Shown here piece by piece: positions 35,469 through 44,549 of a stretch of DNA of 64,000 bases. The stretch covers positions 1,463,001 to 1,527,000 of the forward strand of contig NZ_JAOQNG010000001.1 in assembly GCF_025961225.1 (NCBI RefSeq), given 5' to 3'. The translations under genes were made by a program, and so were the position numbers. Position 1 is the stretch's first letter. Each line of letters begins with the position of its first letter. Origin of the DNA: Azospirillum canadense (GTDB lineage Bacteria > Pseudomonadota > Alphaproteobacteria > Azospirillales > Azospirillaceae). The notes below the pieces were generated by a model. The model was given only the letters and a program-made list of their open reading frames with translations. It was not told the origin of the DNA and did not search any database.

Positions 35469-37187
35469 TCACCTCGCCGTCGACTCCCCGACCAAGCTGC
35501 GGTGGATCCACCCCGCTGGCTGCTTGTCGCCAACCTCCAGCCAGTCTTCCTTCTGGGAGAACACGGCGAACCGCTCGCCCTTGCGCGCGGTCCGGAGGAC
35601 CGGCGCGTTGGCGCCCGCGTCCTTCCGGACGTTCGCGGCTTGGGCGCGTACTTCGATCGTCTCGCGGGCCACTGCCTTGGGCGCGGGCGCGGCCGCGCCG
35701 CTCTCCGTCGGCGCGCTTGGGATGCTTGCAGCCATCAAGCCCTGCGGCGGGGCCGCGGGGGACGTCACGGACGTCTCGGAGGCCGTCGGCGCCGGCGCGG
35801 TGAGCGCGGCGACCGGCGCCGGGGCATGCCAGAGGCGCGGCCCGACGAACCAAGCGCCGGCGCCGACGGCGAGCAGCGCCAGGAACACGGCGTCGAGGAC
35901 GGGGAACGGCGGGCGGCGGTCCGGGGCATCGCCGTCCGCGTCGACCTCGAACGCGGTTTCGACCGCTCCGCCGTCGGCCCCGTCGTCGAAGGGCGCCGCC
36001 ACGCCGCCCGCTGCCGCGGCGAGCGCCGCCTGGTACGTGGCGAAGGCGGAAGCGAAGCTGGCCGCCGCGCCCGCGTTGCTGAACATGTAGGCCTCGTTGA
36101 TCCCGGTCTTGCTCCGGATCGTCAGCTCACCGTAATGGGCGATCGGAATCTGGTAGTTGTCCCGAAACCGGCGGTCGGGGGAACCGTCCTTGTTGGTCTT
36201 CTTCCAGGTGGTTCCAACGACGGTGGCGTCGTGCGGCACGCCGTCCTCCTCGTGGAACCGCACGGCGCCGGCCTGGATGCGCAGGTCCGCGATGTCGACA
36301 AGCGCGAAGTCGCCGCTGCGCTCCTTGAGGAGGGCGAAGCCCGGGTACAGGTGAAGGTCTTCGCCGTTCGCGTTCCCGAACCGCAGCGCCTCCCAGTCGG
36401 CCTTGACGATGTCCGTCCGGGCGGTGCCGAAGGTGACGAGGGTCCGGGTCACCGCTCTGGACGCGAGGGTGCGTTCGGCGAACTGGTTCGTCGCGTTCTC
36501 GGTGGTGACGTCCCAGACCCGTGCGCTCCGCCGGAGCCGGTCGAAAGCTTCCCGGAGTTCATTGAAGAGGCGCAGCACATGCTCGTCAAAGTCGAAGTCC
36601 AGTTGGATGCTGGTGAGTTCCAACTCCTTCGTTGAGGCTTCGATTTCGAGCCGTCCGGTCTCGATCTCCTCTACCAGGCATGCGATGCGGCCGCGGGAGA
36701 AGAGGCGGACGATGAAGGTCTTCGCGAACGCCAGGCGCCTTTCAGCAACGTCGACGGAGAACCTGCGGCTGGAGATCGTGCCCTGGAGGCTCTGCCGCCG
36801 ATCCGCCGCTGCGTTGACCAGCGTCTTCAGCCGGATCAGGTTGGGGCTAGTCAGGCTCCGGATCGCCGCGCTGCGGATTTCGCCCGGCAGGGGCTCCGCC
36901 CGTGAGGGCGCGTCAAAGGGTAGGCCGTGCTCCGGGACGCGGAACGGCCGCGGCTCGGGCGACCGCTGGGCGGGCACCCGGTGAGTGGGCGCCTGCGGCG
37001 GAGCCGTGATCCTGGCCCGGTACGATAGCCCGGTGCCGGGGATGCCGAGCGTCATGTGTGCTTGGCCGTCCAGGCCGAGGTTCAGCGACGCCCCCGGTAT
37101 GCCGATGGTCGTGCTGACACGCCCGCCGCTCAGGTTGAGCCGCACGCCGGGGAAAAGCCGGATCGTCTTGCGAAAGCGCACGCTCAT
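35469..37187 (-). CDS. DUF4236-type protein with membrane segment and C-terminal bacterial SH3 domain
   Basis: The first 60 residues (SVRFRKTIRLFPGVRLNLSG, then PGASLNLGL and GIPGTGLSYR) are a DUF4236 domain. The middle 300 residues are mixed helical and unassigned. A hydrophobic segment (FLALLAVGAGAWFVG) near residue 430 would span the membrane, followed by an Ala/Pro-rich linker and a C-terminal SH3b domain (VRAQAANVRKDAGANAPVLR, then WLEVGDKQPAGWIH) that would face the periplasm and may bind peptidoglycan. It lies 10 bp downstream of the helicase-nuclease gene and is probably in one operon with it. DUF4236 has no known activity. Confidence 0.78.
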   Translation of the reverse strand: MSVRFRKTIRLFPGVRLNLSGGRVSTTIGIPGASLNLGLDGQAHMTLGIPGTGLSYRARITAPPQAPTHRVPAQRSPEPRPFRVPEHGLPFDAPSRAEPLPGEIRSAAIRSLTSPNLIRLKTLVNAAADRRQSLQGTISSRRFSVDVAERRLAFAKTFIVRLFSRGRIACLVEEIETGRLEIEASTKELELTSIQLDFDFDEHVLRLFNELREAFDRLRRSARVWDVTTENATNQFAERTLASRAVTRTLVTFGTARTDIVKADWEALRFGNANGEDLHLYPGFALLKERSGDFALVDIADLRIQAGAVRFHEEDGVPHDATVVGTTWKKTNKDGSPDRRFRDNYQIPIAHYGELTIRSKTGINEAYMFSNAGAAASFASAFATYQAALAAAAGGVAAPFDDGADGGAVETAFEVDADGDAPDRRPPFPVLDAVFLALLAVGAGAWFVGPRLWHAPAPVAALTAPAPTASETSVTSPAAPPQGLMAASIPSAPTESGAAAPAPKAVARETIEVRAQAANVRKDAGANAPVLRTARKGERFAVFSQKEDWLEVGDKQPAGWIHRSLVGESTAR

Positions 37188-37197
37188 CGTTGCTTCC

Positions 37198-40100
37198 TCA
37201 GACTGTCGCCGGGGCGCGCTCGATGCGCTCGATCACGCCGAGCCGGGTTTTCCCGCCGCCGAGGTCCACCTCGAACTCGCCTTCGAGCGCGCTGCCGAGC
37301 AGCGCCTTGGCCAACGGGTCGCCGACGCGGATGATGCCGACCTCCGGGGCATGCTCCGTCTCGCTGATGCGGACGCGGGTGGCCCGGTCCGGCGTGTCGT
37401 CGTAGCGCACGATCACGAGGTCGCCGGGGCTGATGGGCGGCGTGGCCGAAGACGGCCCGAGCGGGTCCAGCGTCTCGGCCGCCACGCCCTCCGGCCGCGC
37501 CTCGGCCCGGGGCACAGCGACGACCTCGCCTTCCTCTGCCTCGGGGGCGGGTTCGGCTGCCGCCGATCCGGCCTCGGACGGATCCGCGGCCTCGACCTCG
37601 CGGAACTCGGTCCACGCCCCCTGCGGCGGCTCGGCGCCGAGCGGCTCGATTCCCATTGCGCCGAGCGTGCGCTTCAGGTCGGCCAAGCATCCATCGGGGT
37701 CGGCCGTCCATTCCGAGCCCCAGCACCGCCAGAAGGTCCAGCCCAGCCGTTCGAGCGCCTTCTGGCGCCGGAAGTCCTCGGCCCAGCGGTCCGGGCCATG
37801 GTAGGCGTCGCCATCGAGCTCGATCGCCAGCCGTCGGTCATCGGCGCCCTCAACAACGAAGTCGATGCGGCGGCCGCCGACCGGCACTTGGGGCCGGACG
37901 CGGTACCCGAGGTCGAGCAGGCGCGCGCCGAACTCCCTCTCGAAGCCGGAATCGCAGACGTCGAGCACGTCCTTGCGGACGATGACCTTGCCTTCGCCCA
38001 TGGGGTTGCGGAAGTGCTCAATGACCTGGAGCTTGAGGTCGCCGGGCTTCAGATCCGAAGAGGTGACGGACCGGACGAGCACGAGTCGGTCGCGGGCGCG
38101 CGACAGAGCCACGTTGTAGCGCTGCTCGTACGCGCGCGTCCTCTGCATGATCGCCGTCTTGGGGCAGGCCACCATGGACAGGAAGATGATGTCGCGTTCC
38201 TGTCCTTGGAACGTCGCGGCGCTGCCGCACATGATCCGGTGGCGGTCGATGACCTCTGCCCCGAGTTCGCGCATGAGCCGGTCGTAGATGAGCTTTGCCT
38301 GCTTGTCGCCGATCAACGAGATGATGCCGATGGAGCGCTTCTCGTAGGCGGGATCTTCGGACAGGCGCCGCACCTCGTCGACGATGACGTCGGACTCCCG
38401 TTTGTTGACGTCCCCCGTCTTCACGCCGTCGCGCACCAGGATGTCGATGAGAGGCGGATCGAGGCGCTCTGTCGCCTTGGGCAGGCGCATCGGCACCAGC
38501 AGGTTCTGGTAGAACCGTGCGGAGAAGCGGATGATCGGCTCGACGCAGCGGAAATGCTCGCGCAGCAGCACCGCCTTCCCGGGGAAGACCATGCTGCCGA
38601 GTTCGTAGAGCGACGTCGCCGGGTCCATCTGGTCGGCGAAGGGCAAGTCCGTCAGGTAGGTTGTGCGCAGTTGGATGATGGTGCGCTCATCGAGGCCGAT
38701 GGGAGTGGGGCTCACCTGCTTGTCGTCGCCGACGATCAGCAGCTTCCGGCCGCGCAGGACGGCGGGCAGGGCGGTGATGTCGGACTGGCTTGCTTCGTCG
38801 ACGATCACCAGATCGAAGGCGTTCAGCGTGGCCGGCAGCTGCTCGGCCACCCGCCATTCGGGCAGGATCCAGCACGGGACCGCGTCCGCGGCGTCGAGCG
38901 TGGCATCCCGGATGACGCGGCGGTGGCGGCCCGCCGCCTTGCCGGTCCCGGCGCCCAGCTTGGCGATCGCCGAGGCGAACTTCGCCAGGGCGGCCTCGAT
39001 GCGTCCGGTCAACGCGCGCTTCAGCCCCAGGAACGTCCGAAGCCGCACAACCTCGGCCAGGATAGCCCGCTGACGGGTTTCGAGTTCTGAACGCTCATCG
39101 GCCAGCTTTTGAATGGCGGCGCGGTCGCCGATGCTGCGGACGAAACCATCGGCCCTGGCCCACTCCCAGCTGTTCCGCCACGCCTCCGGCGTCCAACGGT
39201 CCGTGCCGTCGAACGCCGGATCGCCGGTGAGCTTGTCCGCCCACGACGGCGCGCCGGACCGGCGCACCAGGTCGGTGATCTCGTCAAGCCGCGCGCGGAA
39301 CGGGCGCAGGTGCGACAGCCGTTCCGCTTCCGTCCGGATCTGGCGCCACCCTTCGGCGAGGTCGTTCGGGGCGACGGAGGCGTCGCCGAGCGCCGAGGCG
39401 AACTCAGCCAGCCCCGCGTGGAACGGCAGGCGCCGCCCCCCGATGAGCGTCTCGAACTCCCCGCGGACCGCCTGGGCGTCGGCGAAGTCCGCCTTTTCCA
39501 GGTTGGCCGCCAGGGCATCGAGCGCGCGCGTGATCTCACCCTCGTAGACGACCGCGCGGGCGTCGAGGCCGTAGGGGAACAGGGTCTGGAGCGTCTCGAG
39601 GCTGGCCCGGGCCTCCGACGCGAAGCGCAGGAGCGCGGCGATCAGCCGCCCGAGGCGGAGAAGTTCGCCGCGGCCGCGCTCCCAGTCGGTCGGAACCGGC
39701 GGTAGGCCGAGGCTGCCGCAGACGGCCGCCCAATGGCGCAGGAAGGCTTGCGCCTCGCGCTGCCAGGTTCGGGCGGCCTGCACCTCTTGCCAATGCTCCG
39801 GAGCGGCGGGCGGGTTCCCGCCGACCAGGACCCGCGCGAGGCGTTCCTTGAGGGCGCCCTTGCCGAACGAGAACAGGCCGAAGGGCTTCTCGCCACGGGC
39901 GTGGGCGGCGACGGCCGCGTCGAACGCCGGATCGTCGAGCGGCGCGTCGCCCGTGTCGATCCCCTTGAGGGCGAGTTCCCGTCCTTCGGCGTAGAGCTTC
40001 GCCCATTGGTCGAGCGCCCGCCGCAGGGCCGTCTCGGCCGCTTCGTCTGACCGCCGGACCCCGAGCAGGATCTGGTACGTGCCGACCATCCAGGTTTCAG

Positions 40101-42186
40101 CCCGGACCTCCTCGAAGAAGGTCCGGTAGTCGGTCAGCCAGACCTGGACGGCGCGCGCCTGCTCCACCGAACCGACGGCCATGTAGGGCACCTGGCCGGA
40201 GCGCGCCTGCTCCTCAAGCTCCTTGGCGCGGGCGAGTTCGCCGTGCGCCGCCAGCACGCGGGCCACGTCCGGCAGGGCGTCCGGGTCGGGCAGGTCGGTT
40301 GCGCCGTAGGCCAAGTCCCCAGCCAAGTGGCGGCGGATGTCCCGCGCCTCGGCGATGTCGGCGTCGGTGAAGCGCGGAGCGTAGCGGGCGTCGAGGTCCA
40401 AGCGGTCCTCGAACCAAGCGTGCAGGGCGCGGTCCTGCACGACCCGCTTTGCCAACTCCATGGGAAGCACGCTCTCCCCGGCGCTCTCAACCTTTTCGAG
40501 GTTTCGACGGGCGTAGGACAGCAACTCCGCGTCGATCTGGGCGATGCGGTCGCGGATATCAGCGAGAAGGCGCTGGTTGTCGACGATGCTCTGGCTGACC
40601 AGCTTCGGGTTGATCTGCTTGGCCTCGTTCGCCAGGACCTGAACGGCCTGTTCCAGATGCCGCGCGCCCTCCCGGTCGCTGTGGATGACCGAAATGGCGA
40701 GATCGCGGATTCCGGGCGGCAGCTTCTCCTGCAGGGCGGTCAGGGCCTCCGCGTTCTTGGCCGTGACGAGCACCCGCTTGCCGGTTGCCAGGAAATGGCA
40801 GATCACGTTCGCGATGGTGTGCGTCTTGCCGGTGCCGGGCGGCCCTTGGACGACGACGCCGTCCGCTTCGCGCAGGCGCTTCAGGATATCGCGCTGATCG
40901 TCGTTGTACGGCAGGGGGAAGAAGAAGTCGGGTTCCGGTCCGGAGCCCTGGTCATTGGCCCCGCCGCCCCCGCCGCCATGGGATCGGGCGACCGCGTCGG
41001 GCAGGCGCCAGGACACGTCGTCGAGGTTCAGGCCGCCGTCGTCGTAAAGGCGCTCATCGTTCGGCGGCTTGACGAACTGCAGCCCGGCCGTGGGGAGATC
41101 CTCCTCGGCTTCGGCCTCCTCGACGCGCTTGATCAGCTTCTGGATGTCCTCCTGCCGGAAGTTGGCCGCGCGCTGGCGGACGTAGAGGACCCAGGTGTCG
41201 CTGATGCGCAGAACACCGTCGAGGGACGGGAGCGAGCGGTCGGCGGGATCCCGCCCGGCCTCGTCGGGCAGGTAGATGCCGGAGGCCGACAACCGTGCGG
41301 CGCAGGATTTGAGCAGCGGCTCGAAGACCTTCCGCTCGAACGGCGAGAAGGCGATGTCCGGGTCCTCGACGACGCGCTCCAGCTGGGCGCCGGCATCCCG
41401 CTGGAGGGCCTTCGACCCCTCCACTTCCAGCGCATGGAACGGCTTCAGCGCCAAGGACGGCGGCACCTGGCGCGGCCCGACGATGAGCGTGCCGTCCTCA
41501 AGCAGCTCCAGCTCGACCAGCTGCTCCAGGATCGGCGCGCTGATGCGCATGCTCTCGCGCTGCCAGCGCGCGACGCCGATGCCCCAGACGAGCTCGATGG
41601 CGTTGTCCTCGCCGGCCGCCGTGACGGCCTGCTGCACCTTGTAGAGGCGGTTGTAGACCTCGATGCTGCGGCGGCGGGGCTTCTCCACCTCGGCCCACTT
41701 CGCCCAGGGGCCCTCGACGTACGCGCGCCATGCCTCGCGGAACTCGGGCATGCGCGCGGTGCGCAGGATGGCGTCCATCGCCTCCGGGAACGCGACGTCG
41801 GCGTCCCGCGGCCGCATGACCTCGTCCGGATCGAGCAGGCCGGCCTCGGCGAGGTCCGAGATCTCTTCGATGCTGAGACGCAGCATGCGGTGGTCGAGCA
41901 GCGTCGGCGCCTTATCCGGCGACGGATGCGGCTGTGCCTTGACCCACCCCTCGAACATGGCGTCGGGGGGCGGTGGTTGCGTCTCGCGAAGGCGCCGGAG
42001 CCGCAGCCAGATCTCTGGGTCGACGTTCGCATCCACGCCTTCGAGATCAATCAGGGCGCCTTCATGGAAGGATGGATGGGGCTCGGCCGCAAGGTCGTAG
42101 ATGACCTTCTCATTGAAGGTTACCAACTCCTGCGTGTAGAGCAGAACGTTGCGCAAGTCTTTTTGCGTCTTGGTGAGCCCTGCCAT
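37198..42186 (-). CDS. 1662-aa SF1 (UPF1/Dna2-like) helicase with VSR/DUF559-like nuclease and GreA-C-like domain
   Basis: An N-terminal region of about 420 residues is unassigned and ends in a poly-Gly linker. The SF1 motor has Walker A GPPGTGKT (448-455), motif II LVIVDEASQSD near 1126, motif III LLIVGDDKQVSPT, and late motifs GQERDIIFLSMV and ALSRARDRLVLV. Between the motor halves lies a 500-residue helical insert. Residues about 1415-1520 look like a VSR/DUF559 endonuclease (RRIDFVVEG, AIELDGDAYHG, then RLGWTFWRCWG), with acidic catalytic residues and Lys/Glu in place. The last 75 residues resemble a GreA C-terminal domain (GDPLAKALLGSALEGEFEV). Large helicase-nuclease proteins of this kind occur in antiphage islands; target unknown. 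Confidence 0.85.
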   Translation of the reverse strand: MAGLTKTQKDLRNVLLYTQELVTFNEKVIYDLAAEPHPSFHEGALIDLEGVDANVDPEIWLRLRRLRETQPPPPDAMFEGWVKAQPHPSPDKAPTLLDHRMLRLSIEEISDLAEAGLLDPDEVMRPRDADVAFPEAMDAILRTARMPEFREAWRAYVEGPWAKWAEVEKPRRRSIEVYNRLYKVQQAVTAAGEDNAIELVWGIGVARWQRESMRISAPILEQLVELELLEDGTLIVGPRQVPPSLALKPFHALEVEGSKALQRDAGAQLERVVEDPDIAFSPFERKVFEPLLKSCAARLSASGIYLPDEAGRDPADRSLPSLDGVLRISDTWVLYVRQRAANFRQEDIQKLIKRVEEAEAEEDLPTAGLQFVKPPNDERLYDDGGLNLDDVSWRLPDAVARSHGGGGGGANDQGSGPEPDFFFPLPYNDDQRDILKRLREADGVVVQGPPGTGKTHTIANVICHFLATGKRVLVTAKNAEALTALQEKLPPGIRDLAISVIHSDREGARHLEQAVQVLANEAKQINPKLVSQSIVDNQRLLADIRDRIAQIDAELLSYARRNLEKVESAGESVLPMELAKRVVQDRALHAWFEDRLDLDARYAPRFTDADIAEARDIRRHLAGDLAYGATDLPDPDALPDVARVLAAHGELARAKELEEQARSGQVPYMAVGSVEQARAVQVWLTDYRTFFEEVRAETWMVGTYQILLGVRRSDEAAETALRRALDQWAKLYAEGRELALKGIDTGDAPLDDPAFDAAVAAHARGEKPFGLFSFGKGALKERLARVLVGGNPPAAPEHWQEVQAARTWQREAQAFLRHWAAVCGSLGLPPVPTDWERGRGELLRLGRLIAALLRFASEARASLETLQTLFPYGLDARAVVYEGEITRALDALAANLEKADFADAQAVRGEFETLIGGRRLPFHAGLAEFASALGDASVAPNDLAEGWRQIRTEAERLSHLRPFRARLDEITDLVRRSGAPSWADKLTGDPAFDGTDRWTPEAWRNSWEWARADGFVRSIGDRAAIQKLADERSELETRQRAILAEVVRLRTFLGLKRALTGRIEAALAKFASAIAKLGAGTGKAAGRHRRVIRDATLDAADAVPCWILPEWRVAEQLPATLNAFDLVIVDEASQSDITALPAVLRGRKLLIVGDDKQVSPTPIGLDERTIIQLRTTYLTDLPFADQMDPATSLYELGSMVFPGKAVLLREHFRCVEPIIRFSARFYQNLLVPMRLPKATERLDPPLIDILVRDGVKTGDVNKRESDVIVDEVRRLSEDPAYEKRSIGIISLIGDKQAKLIYDRLMRELGAEVIDRHRIMCGSAATFQGQERDIIFLSMVACPKTAIMQRTRAYEQRYNVALSRARDRLVLVRSVTSSDLKPGDLKLQVIEHFRNPMGEGKVIVRKDVLDVCDSGFEREFGARLLDLGYRVRPQVPVGGRRIDFVVEGADDRRLAIELDGDAYHGPDRWAEDFRRQKALERLGWTFWRCWGSEWTADPDGCLADLKRTLGAMGIEPLGAEPPQGAWTEFREVEAADPSEAGSAAAEPAPEAEEGEVVAVPRAEARPEGVAAETLDPLGPSSATPPISPGDLVIVRYDDTPDRATRVRISETEHAPEVGIIRVGDPLAKALLGSALEGEFEVDLGGGKTRLGVIERIERAPATV

Positions 42187-42774
42187 GATGCCCCGGTACC
42201 ACTATCGAATTAACTAGGATTGGGGTTTAGCAAAACTACCATCAATTGTAAACAATGGGCGAGCTCTGCCATTTTGTTACAGGCTTGCAACCTGCCGGCT
42301 TGGCCACCTCGCGCTCGTCGCCGGGACCCTTTGGATCATGAGGGTGCGTCGTCCGCTCGCCCTGTGGTGCCGGGGGCGGCGATGATCGCGTGGAGGTTCT
42401 TTCCCAGCGCGGGGCCGCGCCGGCGTCGGCGGCGCCGCGTCGCTGGAGGTGTTTTGGGAGACGATCGTGTCAAAAATCCTTGTCCAATGAGGCAAAGCTA
42501 CCCCCTCTTTGCACCGGAGGTATGCGGATTGACGTGCCGCCGCCGTGTCGACGTGTGGCAGGATTGGTCCAGGAGATTGGACCGGGATGGCCCCGGTCGC
42601 CCGGAAAGGGTGTGTTCCGCGCCGTTCGGCGGTTGAAGTCTGGTCCAACGCTGGTCCAACGCCGGCGTCCGTTGGTCTGGATTTCTATCCGATCGGCATT
42701 CGTTGAGAGGGGCTTGTCGCGAGATCCCGCCGTGGTTTGACCGTCATCCGACGGACCATCCCGCAGCGCTCCTT
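42187..42774. other. Right-end interval of the island, no gene seen
   Basis: 588 bases without a supported coding region. The first 100 bases are AT-rich and must contain the helicase promoter (reading left). Bases 42560-42665 contain a cluster of GGTCCAA-related sequences described separately. The open frames here are low-information or antisense reading of the tRNA fragment. Confidence 0.6.
42563..42661. promoter_or_regulatory. Cluster of candidate right arm-type integrase-binding sites
   Basis: ATTGGTCC at 42563-42570, GGAGATTGGACC at 42572-42583 (exact inverse of the left-end 12-mer at 9439-9450), and a tandem pair CTGGTCCAACG at 42640-42650 and 42651-42661. Their sharing with the left end and distance of 115-210 bp from attR fit arm sites for the island integrase. 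Confidence 0.5.
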
Positions 42775-42822
42775 GCCCTTTCACGGCGGCGACACGGGTT
42801 CGAATCCCGTCGGGGACGCCAC
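42775..42822 (+). repeat. attR: right copy of the 48-bp attachment repeat
   Basis: Identical to 9353-9400. It is a partial tRNA-Glu (anticodon loop through CCA) without the 5' half and cannot make a functional tRNA. It marks the right boundary of the island; DNA from 42823 on would have followed the tRNA in the uninterrupted chromosome. Confidence 0.95.
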
Positions 42823-42985
42823 CTTCCACAGGTTGGCCGATCGCAGAAGCTCAGCTGTTCAGCTGAGCTTTTTGCGTTTTGGGCTCCGGCTCTTGCGGTC
42901 CGCGGAATCCGTTCCGGCGGTGCTTGGAAAAGGCGGCCGGCTCGTGCGAAGCTCCTGATCCTTCGTGTGCGTCGGGAGCAGGCCC

Positions 42986-43783
42986 TTGTCGACCAATCCG
43001 CCAACCAGCCCTCAAAGCTTCGTGCACGCCGCCGGCCGGGTCGCCGGCACGGGCATCGGCGATGCCGAGCGGCGGGCGCGGGTCGATCTGGCGGCGTGCT
43101 ATCGGCTGGTGGCGGAGCGTGGCTGGGGCGACCTGATCTACACCCACATCTCGCTGGCGGTGCCGGGCGAGCCGGGGCGATTCCTGATCAACCCCTTCGG
43201 CCTGACTTTTGACGAGGTAACCGCTTCCAACCTCGTGAAGATCGACATCCAGGGCAACATCGTCGGCGACACGCCCTACGCGGTGAACGCGACAGGCTTC
43301 ACCATCCACGGCGCGGTCCACGCGGCGCGCGAAGACGCGGCCTGCGTGATGCACCTGCACAACGAGGCGGCGGTCGCCGTGTCCATGCTGAAGGATGGCC
43401 TGTTGCCGCTGTCGCAGCACGCCCTGCGATTCTACCGGGACCTCGGCTACCACCGCTACGAGGGGCTTGCGCTGACCGAGGCCGAGAAGGCGCGGCTGGT
43501 GGACAGCCTGGGACAGCGCAAGGCTCTGCTGCTGCACAACCACGGCAGCCTCGTGCTGGGGCGCACGGTGGCGGAGGCCTTCTGCCTGATGGATATGCTC
43601 GACAAGGCCTGCCGCATGCAGCTGGCTGCGCAGGCGACTGGGGCGGAGCTGGTGCTGCCGTCGCCGGAAGTGTGTGAAGCGACTTACCGACAGCTGACCG
43701 CCGACCCGGAGCCGGAGGGCGAGCTGGAATGGCCGGCCCTGCTGCGGCGCCTGGACCGGCTGTGCCCCGACTACAAGAACTGA
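42986..43783 (+). CDS. Class II aldolase / adducin-family protein
   Basis: 265 residues of the zinc-dependent class II aldolase/epimerase fold (fuculose- and ribulose-phosphate aldolase type). THISLAVPGEPGRFLINPFG is the substrate and Ser/Gly motif, MHLHNEAAVAVS gives His-x-His and LLLHNHGSLVLGRTV the third His of the metal site. TTG 42986 is preferred because GGAGCAGG lies just upstream; a GTG at 42965 is possible. It is the first gene after the island and leads a small catabolic group with a tautomerase and two hydrolases. The substrate is unknown; many family members in this setting act on non-phosphorylated compounds. Confidence 0.85.
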   Translation: MSTNPPTSPQSFVHAAGRVAGTGIGDAERRARVDLAACYRLVAERGWGDLIYTHISLAVPGEPGRFLINPFGLTFDEVTASNLVKIDIQGNIVGDTPYAVNATGFTIHGAVHAAREDAACVMHLHNEAAVAVSMLKDGLLPLSQHALRFYRDLGYHRYEGLALTEAEKARLVDSLGQRKALLLHNHGSLVLGRTVAEAFCLMDMLDKACRMQLAAQATGAELVLPSPEVCEATYRQLTADPEPEGELEWPALLRRLDRLCPDYKN

Positions 43784-43825
43784 CGTCGAATCACTGAACT
43801 CAACACACAAGGAGAGGGACCAACC

Positions 43826-44014
43826 ATGCCGATCATCAATGTGCAGATGTTCGAAGGCCGCACCCCGGAGCAGAAGCGCGCCTTCGTGAAGGCCCTGACC
43901 GACGCCTCGGTGGAGACGCTGGGCTGCAGCGCGGACGCCGTCGACGTGATCCTGACCGAGGTGAAGAAGAGCGATTGGGCGACCGCCGGCAAGCTCTGGT
44001 CGGACGCGAAGTAA
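43826..44014 (+). CDS. 4-oxalocrotonate tautomerase family protein
   Basis: 62 residues, exactly the size of the family, with Pro as first residue after the initiator Met (MPIINVQMFEGRTPEQKRAF), the catalytic base in keto-enol tautomerisation. Conserved Arg12 and the C-terminal helix are present. AAGGAGAGGG precedes the start. It lies between the aldolase and hydrolase genes, suggesting it isomerises an intermediate in the same pathway. Confidence 0.88.
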   Translation: MPIINVQMFEGRTPEQKRAFVKALTDASVETLGCSADAVDVILTEVKKSDWATAGKLWSDAK

Positions 44015-44024
44015 GGCGACACCC

Positions 44025-44549
44025 ATGACCCAAACCACGGCGGCGCTGCCGATCATCGAGCGGCGGCGGATCGAGGCGGAGTTCGCCAAGGCGCTCTACG
44101 ACCAGTTGGTGCCGGAGATCGGGCGCGACCGCGCGCGGGCCGTCCTCGCCCGCGCGGTGGAGACCATGGCCCGCGCCGCCGGGGCGGCCATGGCCGCGGA
44201 GGACCGGGCGACGTTGGGCACAGCCGACCTGTCCACTTTCCGCGACCGCCTCGCCCTGTGGACGGCGAACGACGCGCTGGCGCTGGAGGTGGTCGAGTCC
44301 ACGCCCGACCGGTTGGCCTTCAACGTCACGCGCTGCCGCTACGCGGAAACCTACCGCGCCATGGGCGTGCAGGAGATCGGCGACGTGCTGTCCTGCAACC
44401 GCGACGGCGAGTTCATGTGCGGCTATCGGCCGGACGCCCGCTTCACCCGCACCCAGACCATCATGCAGGGCGCCAGCCACTGCGACTTCCGCTACAGCCT
44501 TCCTGAAAGCGGACCCCTCAATGGCGGAACCACGGAGACGCCGGAATGA
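44025..44549 (+). CDS. L-2-amino-thiazoline-4-carboxylic acid hydrolase-like protein
   Basis: 174 residues. The C-terminal half contains RCRYAETYRAMGVQEIGDVL, LSCNRDGEFMCGY, TRTQTIMQGASHCDFRY, the signature of the ATC hydrolase family that opens the thiazoline ring of L-ATC to N-carbamoyl-L-cysteine. Conserved Cys, Arg and Tyr residues are in place. It overlaps the following M20 amidohydrolase gene by four bases (ATGA). The family is broader than that one reaction, so the substrate is uncertain. Confidence 0.75.
   Translation: MTQTTAALPIIERRRIEAEFAKALYDQLVPEIGRDRARAVLARAVETMARAAGAAMAAEDRATLGTADLSTFRDRLALWTANDALALEVVESTPDRLAFNVTRCRYAETYRAMGVQEIGDVLSCNRDGEFMCGYRPDARFTRTQTIMQGASHCDFRYSLPESGPLNGGTTETPE

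Noticed and set aside
37198..42213. Long plus-strand open frames antisense to the helicase (for example 40243-42213)
   Set aside because: They mirror the codon-position GC bias of the minus-strand gene, which has clear helicase and nuclease motifs; the antisense products have none.
42470..42829. Minus-strand open frame at the right end of the island containing PDGIRTRVAAVKG
   Set aside because: The recognisable part is antisense translation of the tRNA-Glu 3' segment in attR; the same string appears antisense to the real tRNA near 9400. It is a well-known kind of false protein.
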